Assembly (NCBI GenBank): GCA_964030475.1
Contig: CAXIPT010000001.1
Coordinates: 21,367,838-21,431,837, forward strand
Length of the DNA: 64,000 nt
Direction of reading: 5' to 3'
From: Tethya wilhelma
Lineage: Eukaryota; Porifera; Demospongiae; Tethyida; Tethyidae
Part shown: positions 44,153 to 56,930 of the stretch, piece after piece
Numbering within the stretch: the first letter of the stretch is position 1
How the letters are laid out: every line of letters starts with the position of its first letter
The notes under the pieces: generated by a model
What the model saw: only the letters and a program-made list of their open reading frames with translations
Databases searched by the model: none
Told to the model about the DNA's origin: nothing
Made by a program: the position numbers and the translations under genes

Positions 44153-46384
44153 GTACATTTTATCGTGTGAGTGACACAAGGCGGTGGATGTGGCCAATGT
44201 CAGCAAATTTTTTGTTCATCATGGATCATGATTAAAGCTCGAAAAAGAAAGAAAAAAAATATTAAACTTTGAAAAAAAATGATTAAAGCTGCATGCACCC
44301 ACATTGTTTTATCCTAATTATTGAAAAGCCTCTTATGTTGTTTCATTTCATTTCTTGGGCCCTCAGCAGCAAGAAATTTATAGCTCATAGCAGATGTCGA
44401 TAATATTACAGGCCTTTCCTCTAGCTGACTGCAATATTATGTGCTAAGAGGGGGAAGGTGAGGCTTATTCAGAGCTCCTTCTTCTTGTGACTGTACATCT
44501 ATTAAAGGAGGATAAAATTTGATGCAGTGCAAATTTTGTCTATCATCTCTGACCATAAGCATCTTTGGTACACAGCATAACATGTGATCATTGGTTACAA
44601 CTTGTCGTTAGTGTAATGGCATTCCAAATCAATGAATTTTTGTATAGATTTGAATAGAATACTCTAGGAATGTATAGTATTTTACCCACAGATCCACTTA
44701 GTGTCCATTGCCATGGTAACAAGGTATGCTCTACGGCTCATAGAGTATGGACTCTATGAGCCATGGAGCACAGCTATAAGTCAATTGCTGTTCAAGAGAA
44801 AATTATGCAAATAATACAGCCAAAAATTAATGATAGAAATGACAATATTGGAACAATAATGGACAAAAAAGTACAAACATAATGTAGGGAAAAATTGACA
44901 ACTGAAACAAAAAGATTGGCAGCAATGTCAAGAAAGTTACCTATGATAATATTATTGATAACCTTTTTTGTCATTAATTGTTGCCAATCGTATAGCTAAG
45001 TTTATCATTTTGTTTCTATTTTTAAATTAGAGCAATTTTTGTCCATTATTTTGTTACAATACTGAAAGAACACTTTAATCTACCAAACTTGCACATAGTA
45101 ACTGATTAAAATGGACTTACAAGTTCCTTAAATTCTGCTTTTAAGATGTACAACTCATCAATTGGTTGAGATTGGGGGAGGCTTGGAAACTGCTGATCGA
45201 AGGAATGTACAACCATTAAATCAGTTAGCAAACAAGGCAGGAGGTACAGAGCTGGTAGTGCATGTATGGATCAGGCTAAACATTAGCAAGATATTCCTAT
45301 TTCAGCTCGCACAAGATCCAAGTCTAGTGTTACATAGCTAAGTTATTTTGTTTGGTTTTGTTTTGTTTTTTTCCTGGCAGTCAGCTCACTCTGGCTGACC
45401 TTCAATGCACACTCTTAGTTTCAAACTTTCAGCTATAATTGTAAGACTATAGTTTGTTCATAATGTGCATTGTAAAGCAATAATAATAATAATAATAAAT
45501 GTAAGAGGCTTTTCTTTTTTCTTAATAATGTGTTTGTTTGAGTTCTTCATTGTATGAGCATTTTGTGGAGCTAATAGACCCCAGAATGTTGGACACAACT
45601 ACAGCTGTCATCTTTGTTTACTCTTTTTTGCGGTTAACGACTTAATTGGCAAACTTCCTTTTCTTGGCCCGGGTGCTGGTGGCTTAGAATCATGATCAGT
45701 AGCAGGTGTTTCTTTCAGAAAGTTGATAATTGCTTGCAATTCTTCTACTAGGACTTTAAGGTCAGGTACAGACAGATCTTGAATCTTCGGTGTTGCATTT
45801 CCGTAGATCTAGTAATGGTGAACAAAGTGAAAAACTGAGGGAAAAGGGCTTGTTTTATAGCAACTACCCTTCCCTTTCCCTCCATTTTTAACCATTTTCC
45901 TTCATTTTTGAAGGTTTACGAGACAAAACTATTCTGCTCAATCTGGTTGGTCAGAACACAAGTGATCCTATTTCCATGTCTGTTGCTTTTAGTACAAGCA
46001 ATCACCCTTTCAAGTTAGCTGGTTTATTTTGGTTATCATATGGTACTACAGCCACTTAATCAGCTTTGATGCAATGGACACTAAAAAGTACATGTATAAC
46101 TTCCTATACCCTATGTGGCTTGTGCTTAGGAGGCGGCGAAGGGGTTACTACTCATGTTTAACACCTATGGACGGTCAAACTTTAGCGAATAGTGATATTG
46201 GAATCAGTTTGGTTAATTGACTTTCTTTTCCATACAATGTATGTATCCCACAAACAGTTATGGCACATGTGATTGATAATTACTTGTGACCTTTTGATCC
46301 TTCTCAGATATACTAATTTAGCAACAGACTAAAGTCAGCCTTTACCATTCACTCAGTGATACCTATCTCATATTTCTCCCACAG
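44150..46384. other. Region corresponding to the NLR leader-to-2A intron, copy B
   Basis: Resembles the intron of copy D in patches (e.g. 'atcatctctgaccataagca', 'catctttggtacacagcata'). Apart from the minus-strand open segment at 45608-45808 I see no gene. Confidence 0.5.
45608..45808 (-). CDS. Possible isolated minus-strand terminal exon
   Basis: Open for 66 codons plus stop after an acceptor-like 'accattactag'. Starts IYGNATPKIQDLSVPDLKVL, contains EELQAIINFLKETP, and ends in a basic Pro/Lys tail (GPRKGSLPIKSLTAKKSKQR). It looks coding (helix plus nuclear-signal-like tail) but I recognise no family and found no partner exon. It may be a fragment carried by a duplication or transposon. Confidence 0.35.
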   Translation of the reverse strand: MYGNATPKIQDLSVPDLKVLVEELQAIINFLKETPATDHDSKPPAPGPRKGSLPIKSLTAKKSKQR

Positions 46385-49300
46385 TTTCCGTTGTGAGTGG
46401 TTCCTCTGTGGTAGGTGATGTTTGTTGCCTTCTTAGGAAGACAAATGAAAACAGTCGTAGCTTGCTAGCAGTGTTTCTCCTCATCATTGTAGCCAGACTA
46501 CTCTTACAGTCTGGGAATGTGGAACGGAATCCTGGACCTGTTGGTAAGGAAATGTGTTTACTGGTAAAAAATCCATTGATATTTCACCATCATCTTCCAC
46601 TGTAGATGGACTGGTTTTGAAGGACTTGGTTCACGTGAGACGAGCTTTGTGGGACACTCGGGTGAAATGGTTTGATATTGGACTGGAATTGAACCTTGAC
46701 CCTGCAACACTGGATGTGATTCAAGTGAATAAGAACAGTGATGTGAACAACTGTTTCACAGCCATGTTGACAGAATGGCTGAAACAAACCTCACCACAAC
46801 CAACATGGTCGGCCTTGGTGGAGGCTTTGAAACAACCCAGTGTTGGTCACAGTCTCCTAGCAGATAAAATCAAGAAGCAGTACATTGAGCCACCTGGTGC
46901 TGAGGGAGCCTCGGAGAGTGGTGCTTCAGCCATTGAAAGCCCTCCTCCTGATGGACAGTTGACAACTAAAGATAAAGCTAGCTCTCATTCAGTTGGTTCA
47001 ACTGAGGCTGGAAAAGCCAGTAAACCTCTCAAACCACCTAAGACTGGTGAGTAAAAAGATTATTAGTGCGTGCAAAAAATAGATTTACTTCTGTTTATCA
47101 TACTTTTTAGATCCTGTTCATGTTCATGTTGCTTATTTGGAAGGAGAATTTCTGAGTCTTGTCAACAAAACATATGATGTTTTGGTCCAAAGTAGAATTG
47201 ATGTTAAAACCTTCTTTGCCCGGGCCACTGCTCTTAGCCTGTCTCTAAAGAAAGAGCACCAAGAGTTCATTGATCAACACCTCTTGTCAGTGAAAAATGA
47301 TACCACACTAAGTGAACTATGGGTACGACTCAATAAATACTGGGATTTCCTCAACTACACCTTGCTAGAACATGTCATCAAAACATTTTGTCTTGAACTT
47401 TTACAAACTCAAATGAGGTCTTATGTTAGTGAACTCGAAGAGTTTCGTAAAGCAACTCATCTCTGTGATTTCATTGAGTGTTGGTCAAAGAAAGGTGTCT
47501 CCCTCCCTGAAACAGAGCTGCAAGAGTTCGTGGTGAGAAAGAAAGGAAACTGGAAAGAGATTACCTTAGAGGACCTGGAGGAGTTGAAAAGGACAATAAC
47601 TCATAAATTTTTTCTCCCATCATTTGTCATGATCTTGAAGGACGCCACTGAAGCTAATTCATTTGTGATTACCTGGGCCATCCCTGCTCCGATTGCTGCT
47701 GCTTTGAAAGAAGACATGACAAATATGGCAGATAGTTTGAGAGAATTTTATAAGATGAACCAGATCAAACTCATTAACATAAATGGACAAGAGTGTTACT
47801 ACTCCCCAGTGAAGAAGTATGCAGCTTACCTCAAAGGAGTCTACACATCAAAGGAAGGCAAAAACATTGCTCCTTTCAAATTAGCTAGGATTATGAAAAA
47901 ACAAGTTGATCACCAAAGCATGGACAGCTTCACAAGATCAAGTATCCGAGGTGATATGGATGATGTCATTTATACAAAGTATCCACTAACTGAAGATGAA
48001 GTAGGCACAATCTGCTATTCTCACCAAAGACCAAAGCTGGTACTGATTGAAGGAGCACCTGGTGTTGGAAAGACGACCTTTAGTACCCAGTTTTGTTACA
48101 AGTGGTCTCAAGGAGAAGTTCTACAAGAGTACTCTCTCCTTGTCCTCCTCCCACTACGAGACAACCGAGTGAGATCAGCCAAAACCATCGCTGATCTTTT
48201 CCATCACTCTCAACTCCAACATACTGCAACGCTAGAGGTGGAAAGTAACCAAGGTGAAAGGATCATCCTGTGGTTGGAAGGATTCGATGAACTGGAGGAA
48301 GACCATCGTACAAAATCTTCAATATTTTTAGACTTAATTCATGGACGAATTCTACCAAAGGCTACCATCTTTGTGACCAGCAGACCATGGGCTAGTCAAG
48401 AGATTGCAAAGAAGATATCTGAAGAGACTAACCAACATGTTGAGATTCTAACTACACCAAAAATCCAACTAGATCGTGTGCTTAGAGGACGAAATATGGA
48501 CAGTTCACTATCCCAGCAGTTTGTTGAGTACACTTCCTCCAATGCAGCCATACTAGCCAGCATGCATACCCCCATTACTGCCGACATTGCTGCAGAGGTG
48601 TTTGAATGGAGCCAAGAAACAGACTCACCTCCTCCAACTACAATCACCCAGCTCTACACAAGCTTCACCCTCAAGTTGCTGACACAGCATCTCTCCAGCA
48701 AAGAGGGATCCAGTCAGTGGAAGCTACGTGGGTTTGATGACTTACCTCCTGGTGTTTCCAAGCAGTTTTGGTCTCTCTGTGAACTGGCATACAATGGAGT
48801 GCTAAAACAGCAGTTAGTGTTCAGTGACCTTGCCTCAGAGTTTGAGTCTCTTGGACTAATAAAGGCAGTTGAGCAGCTCTANTATGATGAAGAACACACC
48901 CACAAATCGTACAACTTCATCCACCTCACGTTGCAGGAGTATCTAGCAGCCTTGTATATCAGTCGACTATCATCAGAAGAACAGAATACATTAATTCACC
49001 AACATCAGCGATCTACACATTTCAAGATAACTCTACGATTCTTGGCCGGCATAACTCATTTGCACCGTCTCTCACCAGATCTGAGTCAGCAGTTACTTGA
49101 CAGTCTGAGTCAATACAAACTGACCCTTTTACATTGGCTCTTTGAAGCTAATGATGCTTCTATTGTAGCTACCGTTCTAAGAAAGGATAAGATTGGAGTC
49201 AGATCATCATACAGTTGGACTCCTCTAGATTTCTATGTCACTGGCTACTGCCTTTCACTCTCTAGCTGTGGTTGGGAGTTAAAGTTCTCTTCTTTTATTG

Positions 49301-50370
49301 ATGATGATTGATTGAAGATGTTCTCCAGAGGAGTGTTGTTGAACAGTGATGTTAATAACTGCACTGGGTTCATTTTAGAAGCTAACTTTAGAAACAACAC
49401 CATCACTGCTGATGGTATGAAGTGGTTTTCACAACTCCCACAGCATGTTCTTCATGGATTAGTAACTCTAGATTTGTCATGGAATAAACTAGATCAGACT
49501 GCTCTCTCTCATCTAGCCAATGCCATATCTTCAATGACATCATTAAAAACATTAAATATCAGTTGGAACCCTATTGGAAAAGGAGGAGCTATTGATTTAC
49601 TCAAGTCATTGTGTACCAGCAATTCAACGTTAAGAGACCTTGCACTCTATGACACTGGTATTGGAGAAGAAGACAGCATTGCGTTAGGAGAACTGTTGGC
49701 TTACAGTAGTCTGAAAACAATCACAATCAATACAGTTTCCTCAGACAGTGTCAAGTCCATAATGAACGGTCTCAGTAAGAACAACTCACTTGAACATCTC
49801 TGCATACATGACTCACAGTTCACATTAGAATCTATAGCGATATTATCATCAGTACTACAACAACCACAGTGCCAACTGAAGAGATTGGAAATACGGGTGT
49901 GTACTATCACCTCTGAAGGAGCAGTCCAACTAGCAGCAGGACTCACAAACAATCAGTCACTAAAGAAACTCAATCTATTTGACAACCCCATAGGAGATGA
50001 TGGAGCTGTGGCATTAGCTGATATGCTGTCAGTGAACAAACACACGGAAAAGCTAATCTTAATAGAATGTAACATCACATCTCAAGGAGCAGTCCAACTA
50101 GCAGCAGTGCTAACTAATAAGAACTCAACATTAAAGAGATTGTATATTTCAAAGAACACTATTGGACCAGAAGGAGCTGCTGCATTTGCCAAGATGATAG
50201 AAGAGAACAAGTCACTAGAGAAATTATGGCTACATGGTGATGACTCCCTAGGGGAAGAGGGTGTCCTCCAACTCATCAGTGGATTGAAAAGCAATATCAG
50301 TTTAAGAAAACTTTGGCTTCCAAAGATGTACAAGAGAGAAGTTGATGATCGAATAATTGCATGGTTTTAA
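46385..50370 (+). pseudogene. NLR copy B: Death-NACHT-LRR with premature stop
   Basis: Exons 46385-46543 (ends in 2A-like motif), 46606-47046 (Death), 47111-50370 (helical region, NACHT, LRRs). NACHT has Walker A GAPGVGKTT and Walker-B-like WLEGFDELEED. A TGA at 49309-49311 stands where copies C and D have GGA (DDVGLKMF, DDDGLKMF), cutting off all LRRs; the frame is open again from 49312 to 50370 (about 350 residues of NLR-type LRRs). Base 48882 is n within an extra codon TAN not present in C or D. The leader exon is missing upstream. A pseudogene, or a source of an LRR-less Death-NACHT protein if transcribed from another promoter. Confidence 0.85.
46510..46539 (+). other. 2A-like ribosome-skipping motif, copy B
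   Basis: SGNVERNPGP, identical to copies A, C and D, directly before the Death exon. Confidence 0.75.
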
Positions 50371-50939
50371 TGTACGATGTCATTTATAGCGTTGATTGCA
50401 TGACAATAGATTTACTCATCAATATTCAAAAGTTTATTAGATTTTGTTGATCAATACAGTTTAGCTTAACCCCCTTTTTTTGATTATTGTACATATTATA
50501 TATACGTCATAAATAATTAAGTCTTTACAGCTCATGGTCATAATATGTATGTGCACATGATTGGAATGTGATCAAAATTTAGTAATAGTATTAACATTCA
50601 ATTGATCATGTGATCAGTAATTAAATGATAAACTACCATGGCGACATTTCAATCTCCAAGAGCCCCTCCTATGGTGGCCATGCAGGATCATGGTGGGGTT
50701 GCCACATCCACTGGAGCTGACTTTTCAGTTGAGGTTGATCCACGATGAGACTGGTACTCTTCGATCATCCACCTCAGCCTGATCGAGGGACACCACTAGG
50801 ATGGTCAGCCTAAGTCTATAAGACAGTCATAATTATTAATATGATGGGCTGATCAAGTTAGTAGATACTATATCAACCCATCATAATTATCACGGTCCGC
50901 AATCAGTATCCAATCAAAAGTGCAAATTGGAATGCGACT
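50371..50939. other. Spacer between NLR copies B and C
   Basis: AT-rich 3' flank. A 36-residue open frame at 50638-50748 (MATFQSPRAPPMVAMQDHGG...) has no recognised relative. No strong gene evidence. Confidence 0.35.
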
Positions 50940-51190
50940 CTTAATTACCACTCTTTCTCTTACACAGCTGCTCATATGCCTTCACTCTTTCTTCATGCTC
51001 TCTGAAATGAAGGCAATCAAAACATAAAGTCATCTATTCAGTGATACCTTTTTCTTTCTTCATACACACATGATTCTACACAGACTCTTTCTTTCTTCAT
51101 GCATACAGAGTCTGACTAGCAACCTCTGATATGGCTGTGATGGTGACTCAGCAATTCACTGATGTACTCTAGAAGAAGGTCCTTGACTTC
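50940..51190 (-). pseudogene. OGFOD2 remnants (exons 2 and 1)
   Basis: 'tcttacacagctgctcatat' and 'gccttcactctttcttcatg' match the start of OGFOD2 exon 2. 'tgatggtgactcagcaattc' and 'actgatgtactct' match exon 1. Everything else is deleted. Orientation again opposes the NLR. Confidence 0.8.
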
Positions 51191-51250
51191 AATCACTCAG
51201 CTTCTTCTTGTTTAGCTTCTTGTTCTTCTGTCGACTCTGTACCACATTAT

Positions 51251-51420
51251 GATGCGAGCCCCACCTACTTTTCATTTGCATCACATGCGCCATCAAAACA
51301 AAACACTGTGTGTACTTTCAGTTTCAGTGCTTGTGTACCTAGTCTATGTAGCCTGAGCGCCTTGTGAAAAGAACTCCAAACGAAAGATTAGGAAAAGCCT
51401 GTAAGTTAGTCACCAGACAG
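51251..51420 (+). promoter_or_regulatory. NLR-family promoter block and exon 1, copy C
   Basis: 'gatgcgagccccacctactt' then 'catcacatgcgc' (E-box changed from CACGTG to CACATG), with 'tttcattt' inserted between. The candidate non-coding exon ends 'caccagacag|gtagat' at 51420. Confidence 0.6.
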
Positions 51421-51511
51421 GTAGATGAATAAGGGCTTAGTATCTTGTTTGATTAAGAGAGGTGTGTCAATATAATTATAATATAGAATTTTGTCGACAA
51501 ATTATCCCAGA

Positions 51512-54500
51512 TACTCACCAAAGAAGTAAGGTGGTGATAATGCCCATCAGCGCAGAACAGTGGAGAGTGTCCACTGGACTCTGTTACAGTCGTCTACCTG
51601 TTGTGAGCAGGAATGTTGTTGGATGTGGTCCATGCGGGTCCATCTTGTTGGACTTGTTAGCCTCTCCTCTCATGATGCTCATACAGTGGTGGTCTGGAGA
51701 GGCACAGCCATCACAACAACAATGTAAGTTGAAATGTACAAATGGCACTGAGGCATTCATGGTGGTATAAATACTACTGAGGTTCAAGACGGTCAACTTC
51801 AAGTACAATCCTCGTGCACGTGAAGACTTAACCTAAAGCTAGTTTAACTACCCAAAGTTGGTCTGAGAGGGTCGAAGCATGCACAGTACCATATGCTTAC
51901 TTTCTGAGAAAACACAGTACAGCCTAACTAGTATCATTCCAATAAATTCATGTACAGAGTAGACTGCCATATATATGTTCAGACTGTGAGGAAAGGTGAA
52001 AGGGGAGGGATGGTAAGGGACAAAAAATATAATTATTAGCTGCTATTAATTTTAGCAACAAACTAAAGCAACTCTTTGCTGTTCAGTGATATTCTACCTC
52101 ATATTTCTCCCACAGCTTCTGTGAGTGGTTCCTCTGTGGCGGGTGGTGTTTGTTGCCTTCTTAGGAAGACAAATGAAAACAGTCATAGCTTGCTAGCAGT
52201 GTTTCTCCTCATCATTGTAGCCAGACTACTCTTACAGTCTGGGAATGTGGAACGGAATCCTGGACCTGTTGGTAAGGAAATGTGTTCACTGGAAGTAAAA
52301 GCCATTGATATTTCACCTTCATCCTCTACTGTAGATGGTCTGGTTTTGAAGGACCTGGTTCACGTGAGACGAGCTTTGTGGGACACTCGGGTGAAATGGT
52401 TTGATATCGGACTGGAATTGAACCTTGACCCTGCAACACTTGCTGTAATTAAAGCCAATGAGAACAGTGATGTGAACAACTGTTTCACAGCCATGTTGAC
52501 AGAATGGCTGAAACAAACCTCACCACAACCAACATGGTCGGCCTTGGTGGAGGCTTTGAAACAACCCAGTGTTGGTCACAGTCTCCTAGCAGATGAAATC
52601 AAGAAGCAGTACATTGAGCCACCTTGTGCTGAGGGAGAGAGTGGTGCTTCAGCCATTGAAAGCCCTCCTCCTGATGGACAGTTGACAACTAAAATAAAGC
52701 TAGCTCTCATTCAGTTGGTTCAACTGAGGCTGGAAAAGCCAGTAAACCTCTCAAGCCATCTAAGACTGGTGAGTAAAAAGATTATTAGTGCGTGCAAAAA
52801 ATAGATTTACTTCTGTTTATCATACTTTTTAGATCCTGTTCATGTTCATGTTGCTTATTTGGAAGGAGAATTTCTGAGTCTTGTCAACAAAACATATGAT
52901 GTTTTGGTCCAGAGTAGAATTGATCTTAAAACCTTCTGTGCCCGGGCCACTGCTCTTAGCCTGTCTCTAAAGAAAGAGCACCAAGAGTTCATTGATCAAA
53001 ACCTCTTGTCAGTGAAAAATGATACCACACTAAGTGAACTATGGGTACGACTCAATAAATACTGGGATTTCCTTAACTACACCTTGCTAGAACACATCAT
53101 TAAAATCTTTGGCTCTGTACTTTTACAAACTCAGATGAAGTCTTATGATAGTGAACTTGAAGAGTTTCGTAAAGCAACTCATCTCTGTGATTTCATTGAT
53201 TGTTGGTTAAAGAAAGGTGTCTCCCTCCCTGAAACAGAGTTGCAAGAGTTTGTGGTGAGAAAGAAAGGAAACTGGAAAGAGATTACCTTAGAGGACCTGG
53301 AGGAGTTGAAAAGGACAATAACTCATAAATTTTTTCTCCCATCATTTGTCATGATCTTAAAGGACGCCACTGAAGCTAATTCATTTGTGATTACCTGGGC
53401 CATCCCTGCTCCAATTGCTGCTGCCTTGAGAGAAGACATGACAAATATGGCAGATAGTTTGAGAGAATTTTGCAAGGTGAAGCAGGTCCAACTCATTACC
53501 ATAAATGGACAAGAGTGTTACTACTCCCCCATTAAGAAGTATGCAACCTACCTTAAAGGAGTCTACTTTTCTAAAGAAAGCAAGAATATTGCTTCTTTTA
53601 AACTAGCTGGTATTTGGAAAGCAAAACTTGATCACAGAAGCATAGACAGCTTTACAAAATTAAGTATTCGTGGTGATGTAGATGATGTCATTTACACAAA
53701 GTATCCACTAACTGAAGATGAAATAGGCAAGGTTCACTATAATTCTAACTTTAGACCAAATTTGAAGCTGGTATTGATTGAGGGAGCACCTGGTGTTGGA
53801 AAGACGACCTTTAGTTCCCAGTTTTGTTACAAGTGGTCTCGAGGAGAAGTTCTACAAGAGTACTCTCTTCTTGTCCTCCTCCCACTACGAGACAACCGAG
53901 TGAGATCAGCCAAAACCATCGCTGATCTCTTCCATCACTCTGAACTCCAACAAACAGTAACACAAGAAGTGAAGAATAGCCAAGGTGAAGGGATCATCCT
54001 GTGGTTGGAAGGATTCGATGAACTGGATGAAGACCATCGTACGAAATCTTCAATATTCTTAGATTTGATTCGTGGGGAAATTCTTCCAAAAGCTACCATC
54101 TTTGTGACCAGCAGACCATGGGCTAGTCATGAGATTGTAAAGAAGATATCTAAAGAGACTGATCAACATGTTGAGATTTTAACTACACCAAAAATCCAAC
54201 TAGATTGTGTGCTTAGAGGAGGAAAGATGGACAGTTCACTATCTCAGCAGTTTGTTGAGTACACTTCCTCCAATGCAGCCATATTAGCCAGCATGTATAC
54301 CCCTATTACTGCCGACATTGCTGCAGAGGTGTTTGAATGGAGTCAAGAAACAGACTCACCCCCTCCAACTACAATCACTCAGCTCTACACAAGCTTCACC
54401 CTCAAGTTGCTGACACAGCATCTCTCCAGCAAAGAGGGATTCAATCAATGGAAGCAACGTGGGTTTGATGACTTACCTCCTGGTGTTTCCAAGCAGTTCT

Positions 54501-56095
54501 GGTCTCTCTGTGAACTTGCGTACAATGGAGTGTTAAAACAGCAGTTAGTGTTCAGTGACCTTCCCTCAGAGTTTGAGTCTCTTGGACTAATGAAGGCAGC
54601 AAAGCAGCTCTATGATGAAGAGTACACCCACAAGTCATACAACTTCCTCCACCTCACATTGCAGGAGTATCTAGCCGCCTTGTACGTCAGTCGACTATCA
54701 TCAGAAGAACAGAATACATTAATTCACCAACATCAGCGATCCAGCCATTTCAAGATGCCTCTACGATTCTTGGCTGGCATAACTCACCTACGCCATCTCT
54801 CATCAGAGCTGATTCAGCAGTTAGTGCACAGCCCAGATAAATTGACCCTCTTTCAATCACTCTTTGAAGCTGGTGATGCCTCTATTGTAGCTACCATTCT
54901 CAAGAATGATATAATTGAAGTCTTCTCATCATATAGTTGGACTCAATTAGATTTCTATGTGACTGGCTATTGCATTTTTCTCTCTAACTGTGGTTGGGAT
55001 TTGATGTTCACTGAATTTATTGATGACGTTGGATTGAAGATGTTCTCTAGTGGAGTGATGTTGAACAGTAAATTTAAAGCTAAATTCAATGGGTACATTT
55101 CTATAGCTGACTTTCGAAGCAATACCATTACTGCAGATGGTATGAAGCGCTTTTTACAACTCCCACAGCAAGTCTTTCGTAGTTTGGTAACTCTAAACTT
55201 GTCAGAGAACAAACTAGACCAGACTGCTCTCTCTCATCTAGCCCATGCCATACCATCAATGACATCATTAGAGACACTGTACATTAGTTGGAACCCTATT
55301 GGAAACGGAGGAGCTGTTCATTTGTTCAAGGCGCTGTGTACCAGCAACACAACACTGAAAGATCTTGATCTCTATAACACTGGTATTGGAGAAGAAGACA
55401 GCATTGTTTTAGGCAATCTTTTGATGTGTAATAATTTAAAAAGACTCTGGATCAATAAGATGTCCTCATACTGCGTCATGTCCATAATGAATGGTCTCAG
55501 TAAGAATAAGTCACTTGAAGATCTCACCATATATGACTCTCAGTTCACGTTAGAGTCGATTAAATCAGCAGCTATATCACAACCGCAGTGCAACCTAAAG
55601 AGATTGTTTATTCAGAGTTGTACTATCACCTCTGAAGGAGCAGTCCAACTAGCAGCAGAACTCACTGACAACCATTCACTAGTAGAACTCAATCTATGTG
55701 GCAACCCAATAGGAGATGATGGAGCTGTGGCACTAGCTGATATGCTGTCAATGAACAAACATGTGGAGAAGCTAGTTTTAATAGAAAGTAACATCACATC
55801 TCAAGGAGCAGTCCAACTAGCAGCAGTGCTAGCTAATAAGAACTCAACTTTAAAGAAATTATACATTTCAGGGAACACTATTGGACCAGAAGGAGCAGCT
55901 GCATTTGCCAAGATGATAGAAGAGAACAAGTCACTGGAGAAATTATGGCTACAGGGTGATGACTCCCTAGGGGAAGAGGGTGTCCTCCAACTCGTCTGTG
56001 GATTGAAAAACAATACCAGTTTGAGAGAACTATTGCTCCCAGAGAGGTACAAGAGAGAATTCAAAGCTGGTGATCAAAGAATTACATGGATGTGA
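51512..56095 (+). CDS. NLR copy C: leader-2A-Death-NACHT-LRR, one frameshift
   Basis: Leader exon 51512-51723 (ATG 51540), 52116-52271 (2A-like), 52335-52768 (Death), 52833-56095 (helical region, NACHT, LRRs; stop TGA 56093). The Death exon is 434 bp, not a multiple of three, because one base is missing after 'ttgacaactaaa' (copy B has 'aaagataaag', copy C 'aaaataaag'). As written, splicing leads to an early stop in the next exon. NACHT: Walker A GAPGVGKTT near 53783, Walker-B-like WLEGFDELDED at 54002-54034, sensor TSRPW. About ten LRRs of NLR type (SLETLYISWNPIGNGGA, SLVELNLCGNPIGDDGA). Cytosolic immune-type sensor by family; ligand unknown. The deletion could be an assembly error in an A-rich run. 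Confidence 0.82.
52238..52267 (+). other. 2A-like ribosome-skipping motif, copy C
   Basis: SGNVERNPGP preceded by the hydrophobic LLAVFLLIIVARLLLQ. Skipping would release a leader of about 111 residues and start the Death-NACHT-LRR chain at Pro. Confidence 0.75.
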
Positions 56096-56747
56096 TATAT
56101 AGTCAATGTAAATAATAGTTATAGCATATTAATAAATAATTATTATAGCTAACGTTTGCTAAAATTAAAACATAATTTTTTCTGATTTAAGATGCTAACA
56201 CTTTCTCGTTCATGTTTTTTGGGGGGGGTCTCCAGTGTTAAGGTAACCCATGGCCAAACTTGTGCCAGTCAACAGGTCTCTCAAGAGCACAACTAACCTG
56301 AAGGAAGCCAAGTTGATGGTTGCTGCAGAAGACAACATTAGCTGAGGAAGGATCTTGAGGTAGTAGAAGATGATGTTGAGCTGGTCAAGGTACTCCAGGG
56401 ACCAAAGTGCAGCATCCATGCAAAGCTTCTTCGCTGTTCAGGTGGATTCTATGTCCAGCTTCCAGGAACTCCTTCATGGTATGATTTGTCTCTGGAGAAC
56501 ACTAGCTATATTTTGCAGTTTCAACTTCAATGTTACATTCTTTTCTCCTTGGCTCTTTGTGTTTAACAGTATGCAAAGAAGAATTATTTGACTGCCACAT
56601 CGAATGATCACATTGTGTGCTATTATAATTTTGTACCCCTGACAACTTGAAATGCTTGTAGTGCTAGTGAGATCCTCAACGTTTTTTCTTGTTTCAAATC
56701 TTGAATGGCAATGTTAATCTGACTTCATGCATATCGTTCTTTAAAGT
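56096..56747. other. Spacer between NLR copies C and D
   Basis: 3' flank of copy C, then about 56210-56600 of unrecognised sequence that is open on both strands for short stretches. No gene assigned. Confidence 0.35.
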
Positions 56748-56833
56748 TTTCCTCAAACAATCTCTTCACACAATCTGGAAGAATGACCTTCAATGTTTCC
56801 AGGTGGAGCTTGCCTTCTTCTATTAGACAATTT
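56748..56833 (-). pseudogene. OGFOD2 exon 1 remnant
   Basis: 'cacaatctggaagaatgacc' and 'aggtggagcttgccttcttc' match OGFOD2 exon 1 near its start codon. The ATG itself is altered ('ttcttctattagac'). Confidence 0.8.
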
Positions 56834-56930
56834 GAGTCAGCTTAATAAGGAATCTGGATAATCTTCTTTGTTCATGTGCCGACATAATGTGTGCTGCTGA
56901 ACCTCCTCTTGAGTCTCTTTGTGACGTTGT

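Noticed and set aside
46385..50370. Treating copy B as two separate genes split at 49311
   Set aside because: Copies C and D are continuous across this point and no promoter, start context or splice site separates the halves.
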